Origin: Minwuia sp048007105 | Lineage (GTDB): Bacteria > Pseudomonadota > Alphaproteobacteria > Minwuiales > Minwuiaceae | DNA: 64,000 nucleotides | Direction of reading: 5' to 3' | Assembly (NCBI RefSeq): GCF_048007105.1 | Contig: NZ_CP180352.1 | Span: 992,001-1,056,000 of the forward strand | Shown here: positions 1 to 9,386 of the stretch, piece after piece | How positions within the stretch are numbered: position 1 is the first letter of the stretch | Layout: each line of letters opens with the position of its first letter | Position numbers and translations under genes: made by a program | The notes under the pieces: generated by a model | What the model saw: only the letters and a program-made list of their open reading frames with translations | What the model was told of the DNA's origin: nothing | The model's database searches: none

Positions 1-76
1 GGTTCGCCATGTGCGTCGCGACGAACACGAACAGGATCAGTCCCGCGTAGAGCCGCGCCCGGCTGGTCAGATGCAT
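1..76 (-). CDS. N-terminus of an integral membrane protein, cut by the window edge
   Basis: An ATG on the minus strand opens a frame that runs off the left edge after 25 codons. The visible residues begin MHLTSRARLYAGLILFVF and are followed by VATHMAN, a short basic start and then a hydrophobic segment ending in a Thr-His pair. This resembles the first membrane helix of alphaproteobacterial membrane proteins such as membrane-bound adenylate cyclases, but 25 residues are too few to name it. It lies 45 bp downstream of the soeC-like gene on the same strand and could be co-transcribed. No clear ribosome-binding site is visible, so both start and identity are tentative. Confidence 0.45.
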   Translation of the reverse strand, partial: MHLTSRARLYAGLILFVFVATHMAN

Positions 77-121
77 GGGCGGCAGACTACGGCATTTGCC
101 GTGGCTTGGAAGTGGCGGCCG

Positions 122-1072
122 TCAGACCGCCGTCTCGCCGTAGTAGAGCGACTGCACGTGTTTCGCCTCGGCGAAGAACAGCCAGCGCTCCAGCACCACG
201 CCAGCGAAATGCAGCGCCGCGGCGATCCAGCAGAGCCCGTGCGGCAGGCCGGCCAGCACACCGCCGACGATGGCGCCCGGCAGCACCCCGCCCAGCAGCA
301 CGGCGGCCCCGCGCAGCACCATGGCATGACGCCGGGCGACGCGGTAGCCCATCTCGTGGGTCAGCCAGTTCTCGGTGACGTGCGGGCGCTCGAACAGGCG
401 GATGTCCTCACCGTCGAGGCCGGTCGCCGAGGCCACGGTCGCCGCCGGGGCGGCGCTGTCGATGCGGCCCCAGATCACGATCTTGAAGTACCAGAGGACG
501 AACAGGAAGAAGAGCGCGAGGCCATAGCCCATGTTCAGCGCCGGTCCCGCCGCGGCCAGCGCGATCAGCGACCCGCCTGCCAGGGCGAACAGGATGAACA
601 TCAGCGCGGTCGGCTGGCCGGACCAGGCGGGCACGGCCTTGAGCGACTGGTAGATCATGCCGGTCGCGCGCACCGTGGCGAAGGCGAGACCGAACAGGAT
701 CGCGGCGGCCAGCGTCAGCCATGGCGTCTCGATCCAGGCGACCAGCTCCGTCCGCTCGTATGGCGTGGCGTCGCCGGCCAGCAGCACCAGCGCGGCGACC
801 GCCGCCAGCCCCATGGTCAGGATCGCCAGCACGCCCTCCCGGCTGAGCCAGCTCGTGCGCCACTGGCTCAGCGCGAAGCGGGCGCGGGCCGGCGATCTCA
901 GATGACCGAGGGAGCAGAACAGCCCTGCACCCGCCATGACGAAACCGATGCCGAAGCAGAGCCAGAAGCCGGTCTCGCCCAGATATCGCGAGGCAATCGC
1001 GGCGACTGCCAGCGCTCCGAAACCGGCCCCGGACAGGGTCGTGAACAGGATGATCGAAAGCGCGGGGTTCAT
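122..1072 (-). CDS. soeC: DmsC/SoeC-type membrane anchor of a sulfite dehydrogenase-like complex
   Basis: A 316-residue polytopic protein of the DmsC family, the membrane anchor of complex iron-sulfur molybdoenzymes. It starts MNPALSIILFTTLSGAG and has about eight hydrophobic helices, with the basic loop RSPARARFA after the second. It would anchor SoeAB to the cytoplasmic face of the inner membrane and pass electrons to quinone. It is the third gene of a ccdA-soeA-soeB-soeC minus-strand series and is separated from soeB by a 145-bp gap filled by palindromic repeats. The SoeC reading rests on its partners: SoeA shows no Tat signal, as expected for the cytoplasmic Soe enzyme. DMSO or polysulfide reductase anchors are alternatives. 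Confidence 0.8.
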   Translation of the reverse strand: MNPALSIILFTTLSGAGFGALAVAAIASRYLGETGFWLCFGIGFVMAGAGLFCSLGHLRSPARARFALSQWRTSWLSREGVLAILTMGLAAVAALVLLAGDATPYERTELVAWIETPWLTLAAAILFGLAFATVRATGMIYQSLKAVPAWSGQPTALMFILFALAGGSLIALAAAGPALNMGYGLALFFLFVLWYFKIVIWGRIDSAAPAATVASATGLDGEDIRLFERPHVTENWLTHEMGYRVARRHAMVLRGAAVLLGGVLPGAIVGGVLAGLPHGLCWIAAALHFAGVVLERWLFFAEAKHVQSLYYGETAV

Positions 1073-1090
1073 TCGGAAAATCTTCCGCCA

Positions 1091-1190
1091 CTGGGCAGCG
1101 GGATCAAGTCCCGCTGCGGGAGGGATTTTGTCGCTGTCATGCCCATACGCTCATGCCCGTCCCGGGACTTGATCCCGGGACCCAGCGGCG
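1091..1190. repeat. Paired palindromic repeat between soeB and soeC
   Basis: Two hairpin-forming modules sit in this gap. CAGCGGGA-TCAAG-TCCCGCTG lies at 1096-1116 and GTCCCGGGA-CTTGA-TCCCGGGAC at 1159-1181. Together with flanking CTGGG and CCCAG they form a larger inverted repeat. The same two modules, in swapped order, occur after grpE (36841-36927). This looks like a REP-type dispersed element and may also act on soeB-soeC mRNA stability. Confidence 0.8.
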
Positions 1191-1217
1191 GATGGACGGC
1201 AGCTGAGCGTGGGCCGC

Positions 1218-1952
1218 TCACCCCAGCTTCTCCAGCGCGCCGTCGAGCCATTTCCAGAAGCCGGTCAGGCCTTCGCCATTGTCGACAGGCGCAGCCTGTG
1301 CGGCGGGCACCTCGCGCTTGCGCGGCGGCAGGTAGCGGTTCACCGGCTTCGTGCCCATCTCCGGCATCAGCTCGACGCCGCCGCGGTCGGCGACGAGGCG
1401 GCTGACCTCCGAATCGGGGTCGGCCAGATCGCCGAAATGCCGCGCCTTGGCCGGGCAGGTGCGGACGCAGGCCGGGATGCGGTCTTCCTCGGGCAGCTCG
1501 TCCGAATAGATCCGGTCGACGCATAGCGTGCATTTCTTCATCACGCCGGCGGCCGGGTCCATCTCCCGCGCGCCGTAGGGGCAGGCCCAGGCGCAGAGGC
1601 CGCAGCCCATGCAGCGGTCCTCGTCCACCAGCACGATGCCGTCCTCGGCGCGTTTGAGCGATGCGCCGGTCGGGCAGACGGTGACGCAGGGCGCGTCATC
1701 GCAGTGCAGACAGCTCTTGGGGAAATGCACCAGCCGCGCGCCGCCGCCGGCGTCGTATTCGAAGCTGTGGATGCGGTTCAGCCAGGCGCCGGAGACGTCG
1801 GCGCCATAGGGGTCCTCATCGGCGAGGGGCGCGAGATCGCCGCCGGTGTTCCATTCCTTGCAGTTCACCGCGCAGGCATGACAGCCGACGCAGGTGTCGA
1901 GATCGATCACCAGACCGAGCTTCTTCTCCGTGTTCTTCGGCAAGGCGGTCAT
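1218..1952 (-). CDS. soeB: DmsB/SoeB-type four-cluster ferredoxin subunit
   Basis: A 244-residue iron-sulfur subunit. The start at 1952 forms an ATGA overlap with the soeA stop (1949-1951), which fixes the start and implies translational coupling. Four cysteine clusters are visible: CVGCHACAVNC near residue 21, CLHCDDAPCVTVC near 90, CMGCGLCAWAC near 125, and CTLCVDRI followed by CVRTC near 150-170. In this family they bind four [4Fe-4S] clusters that carry electrons between the molybdenum subunit and the membrane anchor. The C-terminal 70 residues are proline-rich and less conserved. Domain order and length fit SoeB or DmsB. The sulfite substrate is inferred from the cytoplasmic SoeA partner. 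Confidence 0.85.
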   Translation of the reverse strand: MTALPKNTEKKLGLVIDLDTCVGCHACAVNCKEWNTGGDLAPLADEDPYGADVSGAWLNRIHSFEYDAGGGARLVHFPKSCLHCDDAPCVTVCPTGASLKRAEDGIVLVDEDRCMGCGLCAWACPYGAREMDPAAGVMKKCTLCVDRIYSDELPEEDRIPACVRTCPAKARHFGDLADPDSEVSRLVADRGGVELMPEMGTKPVNRYLPPRKREVPAAQAAPVDNGEGLTGFWKWLDGALEKLG

Positions 1953-4848
1953 CGGCGCACCGGCCGCGTCGGATGGTGCCCCTGCATCGACGGCGCCGGT
2001 TTCGAGCCCGGCGCAGGCGGCTGCACGGGAAAGCGCGGTTCGGTCTGCGCGCTCTCCTGATCCTCGACCTTCTCCAGCCGGACGCGGAGATCGAACCATG
2101 CCGCCTGCCCGGTCACCGGATCGGAATTCGAGACCCGCCGCCCGCTGCCGTCGTCGGGCAGCAACTCCCGGATCAGATGATTGAGCAGAAAGCCCTTCTC
2201 GGCTTCGGGGGCGTCCGGATCGAGCCGCCAGGCCCCTGCCCGCTTGCCGATGGCGTTCCAGGTCCAGACCGTCGAGCCGTTGACCGCCCGCATGCGCTGG
2301 ACCGGCACCCGGATCCGGCCGTGATGGGAGACCAGATCGGCCAGTTCGCCGTCCGCGATGTCCAGCTCGTCCAGCAGGGCTTCGGGCACATAGAGCGCGT
2401 TGGCGGTGTGGATCTGGCGGAGCCAGGCGTTCTGGGACCCCCAGGAATGGTACATCGCCATCGGCCAGCTGGGTCAGCGCGTGCAGCGGGTAGTCGTCAC
2501 CGCTTACCGCCTCGCCCTCGAAGGGCGGATACCAGACCGGCAGCGGGTCGAAGGCCTCGGCGATGGCCTTGCGGCGATGCTCGGGGGGCTGCTTGGGTCC
2601 GTGGCCTTCGGCGGCCAGACGGAACTTCTGCAGCGGCTCCAGCCAGAGCTGGAAGGTCACCGGCTGCGGCGCGTCGAAGAAGCCCTTCTCGACCGCGAAG
2701 TCCTGATAGGCCCTGTTGGCGAACTTGTAGAAGCGGGCCTCTTCGGGGATTTCCTCGGACCAGAAGCCGCCATTCTCGATGTAGCGCCGGATCTGTTCCG
2801 GGTTGGGCTCGCCGCGCCCCATGCCGTCGCCATCCGCGCCGCGCCAGCCGGCCAGCGGGCCGACGCCCGGGCGGCGCTGGTGGTTGACCATGTAGTCCGC
2901 ATAGTCCTCCCAGGCCGGTCCGCCATCCTCGGCGATGAAGCCCGGCAGTCCGAGGCGCGCGCCGAGGTCGATCAGCACCGACTGGAAGCCGCGCACATCC
3001 CGGTCGGGCTCGATCACCGGCCAGCGGATGGCGTCCGCGGCGATGTCCGGTTCGCCGATCGGCCGGTCCAGCAGGCTGATGCAGTCGTGGCGTTCCAGGT
3101 AGGTCGTGTCGGGCAGGATCAGGTCGGCATAGGCCGTCATCTCCGACTGGTAGGCGTCGGAATAGATGATCTTCGGGATCACGTACTCGCCGGTCTCCGG
3201 GTCCTTCCGGGAGAGCATCTCCATGGTCCCGGCCGTGTTCATGGTCGAGTTCCAGGACATGTTGGCCATGTACATGAACAATACGTCGACCGGATAGGGA
3301 TCGCCTGCCGCGGCGTTGGCGATGACCATGTGCATCATGCCGTGGGCCGACAGCGGCGCTTCCCAGCTGAAGGCCTTGTCGATGCGGACCGGCCCGCCAT
3401 CCTCGTCGACCAGCATGTCTTCCGGACCGTGCGGAAAGCCCAGATGCGGGCCCTTCAGGGGCGTGTTCGGATAGATCTCGCCGACGATCTGATAGCCGGC
3501 GCTGGCGGCTGTGGGCTTCGGATGCGCCGACAGCGGCTTCGGATAGGGCGGCTTGAAGCGGAACCCGCCGGGGCAGTCCACCGCGCCGATCAGCACCTGC
3601 AGCAGGTGCAGCGCCCGGCAGGTCTGGAAGCCGTTGGAATGGGCCGAGATGCCGCGCATGGCGTGGAAGCTGACCGGCCGGCCGCGGAAGCTCTCGTGCC
3701 GTTCCCCGTTCACGTCGGTCCAGGGCTGGTCGATCTCGATGGCCTCGTCGAAGGCGACGCGCCCGATCTCGGCGGCGAGGTTGCGGATCGTGTCTGCATC
3801 GATGCCGGTCTCGGCGGCGACGGCCTCGGGGGCATAGCGCTCGTCCAGATAGCGCTCGGCGATCAGCTCGAAGACCGGCCAGCGCCGTGCGGTAGTCGTC
3901 GACCTTCACGCGTCCGCGCAGCGCGGCATCCGCGCCTTTTGCCGCCACGGCCTCGCCCGTCCCGCGGTCGCGGACCATCGGCTCGCCATCCCCGTCACGC
4001 AGGAACAGCCCGTCCTCGGCCGTGCCCGGCCCCTCGATCACCAGCCAGGCGGCGTTGGAGTAGCGGCGCAGATAGTCCAGATCGACCCGCCCCGCCTTCA
4101 GCAGTTCGTGGATCAGCGACAGGATCAGCAGTCCGTCGGTGCCTGGCCGGACGCCCAGCCACTGGTCCGCCACCGCCGAATAGCCCGTTCTGACGGGGTT
4201 CACGGAGACGAATCGCGCGCCGCGCTTCTTGATTTCGGCGATGCCGAGCTTGATCGGGTTGCTGTCATGGTCCTCGGCGACGCCGAACATCAGGAACAGC
4301 TTCGTCCGTTCCCAGTCCGGCGATCCGAACTCCCAGAACGCCCCGCCGATGGTGTAGATGCCCGCGGCGGCCATGTTGACCGAGCAGAAGCCGCCATGGG
4401 CGGCGTAGTTCGGCGTGCCGTATTGCTGCGCCCAGAAGCTGGTGAAGGACTGGCTCTGGTCGCGGCCGGTGAAGAAGGCGAGCTTCTTCGGATCGGTGGC
4501 GCGGGTGCGGGCCAGCCAGGTTGCGGCCAGCGTCAGCGCCTCGTCCCACTCGATTTCCTCGAACTTGCCCTCGCCGCGTTCGCCAACCCGCTTCAGCGGC
4601 TTCCTGAGCCGCGCCGGCGAGTAATGCTGCATGATTCCGGCCGAACCCTTGGCGCACAGCACGCCGCGGTTCACCGGATGGTCGCGGTTGCCGGCGATGT
4701 AGCGGACCACGCCATCCTCCAGATGCACGTCGATCCCGCAGCGGCAGGCGCACATGTAGCAGGTGGTCTTCGCGACGCGCTTTTCCGGCTTCGATGGCGC
4801 GGTGTCGGCCAAGCGGCTCCCCCTGAACGTGCTGTCCGGATTTCCCAA
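1949..4848 (-). pseudogene. soeA: Molybdopterin oxidoreductase catalytic subunit (SoeA-like), interrupted by two +1 frame breaks
   Basis: The N-terminal part carries the [4Fe-4S] motif C-x2-C-x3-C (CYMCACRC, about residues 32-39) and GVLCAKG, and is followed by bis-MGD oxidoreductase domains. The frame breaks twice: near 3881-3890, where RVKVDDYRTA continues as WPVFELIAERY in another frame, and at about 2467, where HALTQ continues as RPMAMYHSWG. Removing one base at each site gives an uninterrupted 965-residue protein ending on soeB with an ATGA overlap. There is no Tat signal, consistent with cytoplasmic SoeA, which oxidises sulfite to sulfate and feeds quinone through SoeBC. Everything on both sides of the breaks is intact, so sequencing error is at least as likely as decay. 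The gene starts 52 bp after ccdA. Confidence 0.8.
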
Positions 4849-4900
4849 ACCCCTGCTGGAGTTTTGCCGCAGCCGTGCGTCCGGCGCAATGCCAGAAGGG

Positions 4901-5641
4901 TCAGCCGATGGTGGCGAGGCCCGGGAACATCTCCAGCATCCAGATGGCGATGACCTGCAGGCGGTTGGTGAAGATCAGGATGCCGGTGACGATCAGCAGC
5001 ACGCCGGTGCCGATCTCGACGGTGCGCATGTGGCGGCGGAAGCGGATCAGGAAACCCAGGAAAGCGCGCACGCCCAGGGCTGCCAGGATGAAGGGAATGC
5101 CGAGCCCCAGCGCGTAGACCGCCAGCAGCGCAGCGCCCGACCAGACGTTCTGCTCGTTGGCGGCGATGGCCAGGATGGTCGCCAGGATCGGGCCGATGCA
5201 GGGCGTCCAGCCGAAGCCGAAGGCCATGCCCAGCAAGACGGCGCCCGGCGCGCGCAGGCCCTGGGTGGCAGCGTCCATCCGCGCTTCCCGGTTCAGGAAC
5301 GCGAGCCGGAAGACGCCGGTCATGTGCAGGCCGAAGATGATGATCACGGCGCCGGCGATCTTGCCGAGGATGTCCAGATTGGGGCGCAGGAACTCGGTCA
5401 CCGCGCTGGCGCCGGCCCCGAGCGCGACGAAGACGATGGAAAAGCCGAGCACGAACAGCACCGACATGCCGACGACGCGGCGGGTCATGGCGGCGTCCTT
5501 GCCGGCCTTCTCGGTCAGGTCCTCGTAGGATGCGCCGGCGAGATAGCAGAGATAGGCCGGCACCAGAGGCAGCACGCAGGGGCTGAGGAACGAGATGAAC
5601 CCGCCGCCCGCCGCCGCCAGATAGCTGATCGATGCCGCCAT
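4901..5641 (-). CDS. ccdA: CcdA-like thiol-disulfide transporter for cytochrome c maturation
   Basis: A 246-residue polytopic protein of the DsbD/CcdA transmembrane family. I choose the internal ATG at 5641 (MAASISYLAAAGG), which leads straight into the first helix and the signature SFLSPCVLPLVPAY. The second conserved cysteine appears in GWTPCIGPILAT. These two cysteines relay electrons from cytoplasmic thioredoxin to the periplasm, keeping apocytochrome CxxCH thiols reduced for haem attachment. It is 52 bp upstream of soeA on the same strand. It is also relevant to the multiheme cytochromes 13 kb away. The longer frame upstream of 5641 overlaps the divergent promoter zone and is unlikely to be translated. 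Confidence 0.85.
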   Translation of the reverse strand: MAASISYLAAAGGGFISFLSPCVLPLVPAYLCYLAGASYEDLTEKAGKDAAMTRRVVGMSVLFVLGFSIVFVALGAGASAVTEFLRPNLDILGKIAGAVIIIFGLHMTGVFRLAFLNREARMDAATQGLRAPGAVLLGMAFGFGWTPCIGPILATILAIAANEQNVWSGAALLAVYALGLGIPFILAALGVRAFLGFLIRFRRHMRTVEIGTGVLLIVTGILIFTNRLQVIAIWMLEMFPGLATIG

Positions 5642-5763
5642 TTGCCCGCCTGGTCCCTGTTGACGCGTCTGGATATCGGAGAGGCGGGCTATCGCGCCAG
5701 TCACATGCCCGTCAAGCGCAACCGGCAGTGCCGCCGCCGCATCGGGACGATATAGTGGCATTC

Positions 5764-6738
5764 ATGAAAGCAATGATGGTCGACGAACTCGGTCCACCCG
5801 AGATCATGCAGTTCAAGGAGATGCCGGATCCGGTTGCCGGGCCGGGCGAGATCCGCGTCCGCATCCGGGCGGTGGGGTTGAACTTCCCCGACATCCTGAT
5901 GATCGCGGGCAAGTACCAGCACAAGCCCGACCTGCCCTTCGCGCCGGGCATGGAGGCGGCGGGCGAGGTGCTCGATGTCGGCGATGGCGTCACGGACTAC
6001 GCGCCCGGCCAGCGGGTGATCATCCACGGCAAGGGCGGCATGTATGCCGAGCAGGCGGTGGTGCCCGAAGCCTGGGCTGTGCCACTGCCCGAATCATGGA
6101 GCTTCGAGGAGGGCGCGGCGTTCTGGTCGGCCTATCTGACCGCCTATGTGGGTCTCGTGTCGCGCGGGCGGATGCAGGCCGGAGAAACCGCATTGATTCA
6201 CGGCGCGGCCGGGGGCGTCGGTCTGGCCGCGGTGGAACTCGCGCATGCGCTGGGCGCAAGGGTGATCGCCGTCGCGGGCGGAAAGGCGAAGTGCGACGCC
6301 GTGCTGGCGAAGGGTGCGGATTTCGCCATCGACCACCGGACGGAGAGCTTCCGCGACCGCGTGATGGAGATCACGGATGGGGCCGGCGCCGACGTCATCT
6401 ACGATCCTGTCGGCGGCGATGTGGTGTTTCAGTCGCTCCGTTCCATCGCCTGGGGCGGACGCCTCCTGATCATCGGATTCGCCGGCGGCACGATACCGGA
6501 GGTGCCTGCGAACTACGCTTTGTTGAAGAGTTGCAAGGTGATAGGCGTGCGCGCCGGCGAGTACGGACGCCGCGATCCGGCGGCGGGCCGTCAGGTCATG
6601 CGCCACATGCTGGAACTCGCGGATTCCGGGAAGCTCCAGCCGCATGTGCACGCGGTGATGCCCCTGCAGCGGGCGGTCGACGCCCTGGCCGAGATCTCCT
6701 CGCGGCGGGTCGTGGGGAAGATGGTGCTGGCATGCTGA
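5764..6738 (+). CDS. NADPH:quinone oxidoreductase, zinc-free MDR family
   Basis: A 324-residue medium-chain dehydrogenase/reductase. It has the GroES-like N-terminal domain (MKAMMVDELGPPEIMQF, then GVGLNFPD-type residues and PFAPGMEAAGEV) and a Rossmann domain with HGAAGGVGLAAVELA near residue 145. The catalytic zinc cysteine is absent, as in quinone oxidoreductases and acryloyl-CoA reductase-like relatives, so a one- or two-electron NADPH-dependent reduction of quinones or enones is likely. It is divergent from ccdA, with a 122-bp gap. A hairpin follows the stop. The exact substrate is not predictable. Confidence 0.8.
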   Translation: MKAMMVDELGPPEIMQFKEMPDPVAGPGEIRVRIRAVGLNFPDILMIAGKYQHKPDLPFAPGMEAAGEVLDVGDGVTDYAPGQRVIIHGKGGMYAEQAVVPEAWAVPLPESWSFEEGAAFWSAYLTAYVGLVSRGRMQAGETALIHGAAGGVGLAAVELAHALGARVIAVAGGKAKCDAVLAKGADFAIDHRTESFRDRVMEITDGAGADVIYDPVGGDVVFQSLRSIAWGGRLLIIGFAGGTIPEVPANYALLKSCKVIGVRAGEYGRRDPAAGRQVMRHMLELADSGKLQPHVHAVMPLQRAVDALAEISSRRVVGKMVLAC

Positions 6739-6741
6739 CGG

Positions 6742-6768
6742 TCAGGGTTAACCAAAATGAAACCCTGA
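6742..6768 (+). terminator. Hairpin just after the quinone oxidoreductase gene
   Basis: TCAGGGTT and AACCCTGA (8-bp perfect stem, 11-nt loop) begin four bases after the stop codon. There is no following T-run, so it may terminate weakly or only shield the 3' end. Confidence 0.4.
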
Positions 6769-6959
6769 GATGGCAGTTTCGGGTCCGAGTGTCCTGATGA
6801 AGCGTCGTTGTCGGGGAATCAAAGGTTTGCGGCATATTCGCAACAACGGGGTCGCAACAGTGACCGGGTGGCTTGACCGCCCAGAAACCGCGGAGTAGAG
6901 AACCTTTGCTTGGTCCTGAAAGTAGGATCTCACGTTGGACTAGTGAGGGTGTCGAGGGA

Positions 6960-7889
6960 ATGTTCGACTTGCGCAAGAACGTCTTGAAGGTTTCGACCAC
7001 GGGTATCGCGCTCGCCGCAGCGGCGGGTATCGCGATGGCTGCGGGTTCCGCGAACGCCGCCGAGTGGGGCTCGACGTTCCTTTCGGTCAACGAGATCCGC
7101 TATCTGGACAATTTCGCCAACGATCAGCAGAACGCTGCGATCCGTGAGAGCGACGTCCGGGCATCGACCCGGAACGACTTCTACGCAACGGGACGCTACG
7201 AGGGCAACGTCCTGGTCCGCGTGGGCGGCCGTCTGCAGTACTTCCAGTTCTTCGAGCGTACCGATCAGGACAACCTGCTGATCGGCGCCTATGGCAGCGT
7301 TGCCAAGCGCTTCGACAACGGCATCTTCGCCCGTGTGCGCTACGCCGCCGACTATCGCCGCAAGGACGGCGTCGACCAATATATCGAGAACGGCATCAGC
7401 CCGAGCATCAACTACCTCGGCAGCCGTTCTTACCGGGTGGGCCTGAACACGAACTTCGCCTATCGCGATTTCGACAACCAGAACTTCCCCGGACTCGATC
7501 AGACCCGCGCCTCGGTCAGCGGCTTTGCGTTCTGGTATCCGTTCCAGGACACCACCTTCCTGTACGCTTCGTCCGGCTATCAGCGCGTGAACGCGGACAA
7601 CAGTGCCCAGTCGACCGACCTCTGGTGGATCGGCGCGCGCTTCGGCTACTCCTTCACGCCGGAGTTCAAGGCCCTGCTGCGCGCGCGCTACAGCGACAAG
7701 GACTTCGACAGCGGCCGCGCCGACGAGATCATGGAGCTTTTTGGCCGCGTGGACTATGAATTCACCAAATCTGTGACGGGCTTCGCAGAAGCGGGCGTGG
7801 TAGATCAGCAATCTAATATAGCTACGCAGGACTTCACCGGGCCGCAGGTTGCCGTGGGCGTGAGGTTGCTGTTCAACAGCGGTAAGTAG
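6960..7889 (+). CDS. Outer-membrane beta-barrel protein of unknown function
   Basis: A 309-residue protein with a clear signal peptide (MFDLRKNVLKVSTTGIAL, cleavage after AGSANA near residue 31). It is followed by alternating aromatic/polar strands typical of a barrel (for example GRLQYFQFFERT, FARVRYAADYRR, FKALLRARYSDK). The start at 6960 is preceded by a purine-rich GAGGGTGTCGAGGGA. The protein ends GVRLLFNSGK rather than in the usual terminal Phe/Trp. A short AT-richer patch (about 7797-7826) interrupts the otherwise GC-rich codons near the end. It leads a plus-strand run of genes that includes two glycosyltransferases, so a role in exporting or displaying a surface polymer is a guess. 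Confidence 0.7.
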   Translation: MFDLRKNVLKVSTTGIALAAAAGIAMAAGSANAAEWGSTFLSVNEIRYLDNFANDQQNAAIRESDVRASTRNDFYATGRYEGNVLVRVGGRLQYFQFFERTDQDNLLIGAYGSVAKRFDNGIFARVRYAADYRRKDGVDQYIENGISPSINYLGSRSYRVGLNTNFAYRDFDNQNFPGLDQTRASVSGFAFWYPFQDTTFLYASSGYQRVNADNSAQSTDLWWIGARFGYSFTPEFKALLRARYSDKDFDSGRADEIMELFGRVDYEFTKSVTGFAEAGVVDQQSNIATQDFTGPQVAVGVRLLFNSGK

Positions 7890-7941
7890 GTCCGGCGGAA
7901 GGCGCAAGACCAACTGGTAACTGGTGCAGGAAAGCCAAGAG

Positions 7942-8403
7942 ATGAGCAAGTTTCGTAATACCATCGGCGCGATCCTGCGGGGCAGCATTGTTGTCCTGCA
8001 GACGGTTGCAGCGGTTGTGCTGCCGGCCAAGTTTGCAGACGCGGCTACGCGTGACGACGGCGCGCATCGCGACCGCGTCGCATCCGATGAAGGCGTGCGG
8101 TTCGAGATCGATGCCAAGGCGGATGCCGCCCTGGCGCAGTCCGAGCAGTATGTGCAGGTGGCGCAGAACCAGCCGCGTACGGCGACCGATGTCGTCGAGG
8201 ACTCCATCCGCGTGCTGAATTCGCGCGGCGTCGACACCGGTGCCCTGCTGCAGGCTGGCGCGCTGGACGAGGCGGTGCAGGGCCTGGTGGCGTCGGGTGA
8301 GGTCGAAGGCCTTGGTGACGGCGGTTCCGACGGCGTCGATGTCGAGGACGTCATCGAAGGTCTGGACCTGAACGACGTTCAGCAGATCCTCGCCTCCAGC
8401 TGA
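7942..8403 (+). CDS. Small exported protein of unknown function
   Basis: A 153-residue protein starting at the ATG at 7942 (MSKFRNTIGAILRGSIVV). A hydrophobic stretch ends AKFADA, a plausible signal peptidase site near residue 34. The mature part is acidic and Gly/Asp-rich, with a helix-prone segment (EIDAKADAALAQSEQYVQVA) and the acidic tail GSDGVDVEDVIEGLDLNDV. I do not recognise a family. It lies 52 bp after the barrel gene and 80 bp before the next one, so it probably belongs to the same transcript. The acidic, repetitive tail might bind cations or a surface partner, but this is speculative. Confidence 0.6.
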   Translation: MSKFRNTIGAILRGSIVVLQTVAAVVLPAKFADAATRDDGAHRDRVASDEGVRFEIDAKADAALAQSEQYVQVAQNQPRTATDVVEDSIRVLNSRGVDTGALLQAGALDEAVQGLVASGEVEGLGDGGSDGVDVEDVIEGLDLNDVQQILASS

Positions 8404-8483
8404 TCGCGCTGACTGCTGCACGCCGGCCGGTCCCGACCGCCGGCGACGCAGCCTGACGGGAACACCTGACCGGTCCCATCGCC

Positions 8484-9386
8484 ATGGCTGATACGGGACC
8501 GGAAACAAACCCAGACAGTTGGTCCGGGCCAGTGCTGTTGATCGACAACGGCGCTGGCTTTGGCATGTCTGCACCTCCAGCCGGCATGACGTCCTGCACG
8601 CCCGACGATGCGCCCGGCAGGATCGAGACCGGCACTCTGGCCGTGTTCGCCTCTCTCGACAGCGCTGTCGATCTCACCTTGCGCATGCGCCCGGCTGTGG
8701 CCGACGGCGCCGCGGCGCTGGTGATCGTTCAGGACTGGGGCGGGCACGATCCCGCCCTGCGCGCCTTTACCCTGTTGTTCGCCGAACATCGCCTTCTGGC
8801 GCTGGGATTCGCCGCCGTCCGTTTCGCCGACGTGGCGGCCGGCCGGACCAGCGAGCCGGATCTGGCCGATGAGGTCGATATCGTTACAGCCATTCTCCCT
8901 CGTTCAGCCGGCACCGGGGCCTCCGCTGCGCCTCGATCCGCGGAGGCGCCGCTCGTGCTGCTGATCGCGGCCGGCGACCCCGATCCGAGGGAGCTTGTCG
9001 ACGCGGCGCAATCCGCAGTGGCGAGGCATGGCCGCCGCCTGGTCCTCGTGCTGGAAAGCGGTATCGAGGCCATCCCGGACCTGCCGCCGACGCTGGCCCG
9101 CCTCGATGCCGGGCGGGTCTCGCCGGACTGGGTCGCCCGCCGCGCCGCGTCCATTGCCGCCATCCGTTTCCAGGGCTGGCGCAGCGCCTATGCGGCGGCC
9201 GCGGACATGGCCGGGGTGCCGGTCGTGGAACTGGGTCCGGGACCAGCCACCGCCCTGCTCGAAGCGGCGCTGACGGGGGAAACCGGCACGGCGCCGCTGC
9301 CGGCAGACCGAACGCCGTTCGAGCCATGGCTCCGCCGGATCGCCGCCGGCATCGGCGGTGCGGCATCGAAGGGGCAGGCGGCGTGA
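8484..9386 (+). CDS. Unrecognised protein with two Rossmann-like halves, coupled to a glycosyltransferase
   Basis: A 300-residue soluble protein with no signal peptide. Two alternating beta-alpha halves can be seen: one rich in hydrophobic strands (GPVLLIDNGAGFGM, AAALVIVQDWGG), the other beginning APLVLLIAAGDPDP at about residue 155 and containing AGVPVVELGPGPATALL. The second half faintly resembles the nucleotide-binding half of GT-B enzymes, but no catalytic motif is convincing. Its TGA lies inside the GTG start of the next gene (GTGA, 9383-9386), showing tight coupling to the GT28-like protein. It may be a degenerate glycosyltransferase or an accessory protein. I cannot assign a function. 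Confidence 0.6.
   Translation: MADTGPETNPDSWSGPVLLIDNGAGFGMSAPPAGMTSCTPDDAPGRIETGTLAVFASLDSAVDLTLRMRPAVADGAAALVIVQDWGGHDPALRAFTLLFAEHRLLALGFAAVRFADVAAGRTSEPDLADEVDIVTAILPRSAGTGASAAPRSAEAPLVLLIAAGDPDPRELVDAAQSAVARHGRRLVLVLESGIEAIPDLPPTLARLDAGRVSPDWVARRAASIAAIRFQGWRSAYAAAADMAGVPVVELGPGPATALLEAALTGETGTAPLPADRTPFEPWLRRIAAGIGGAASKGQAA

Noticed and set aside
11..4193. Long plus-strand open frames opposite the soe operon (for example 11-1405 and 2400-4193)
   Set aside because: They are antisense to well-conserved minus-strand genes, have Arg/Gln/His-rich compositions typical of GC-rich shadow frames, and lack ribosome-binding sites.
1949..4848. Programmed frameshifting in soeA
   Set aside because: Neither break lies on a slippery heptamer or before an evident stem-loop, and two such events in one oxidoreductase gene would be without precedent known to me.
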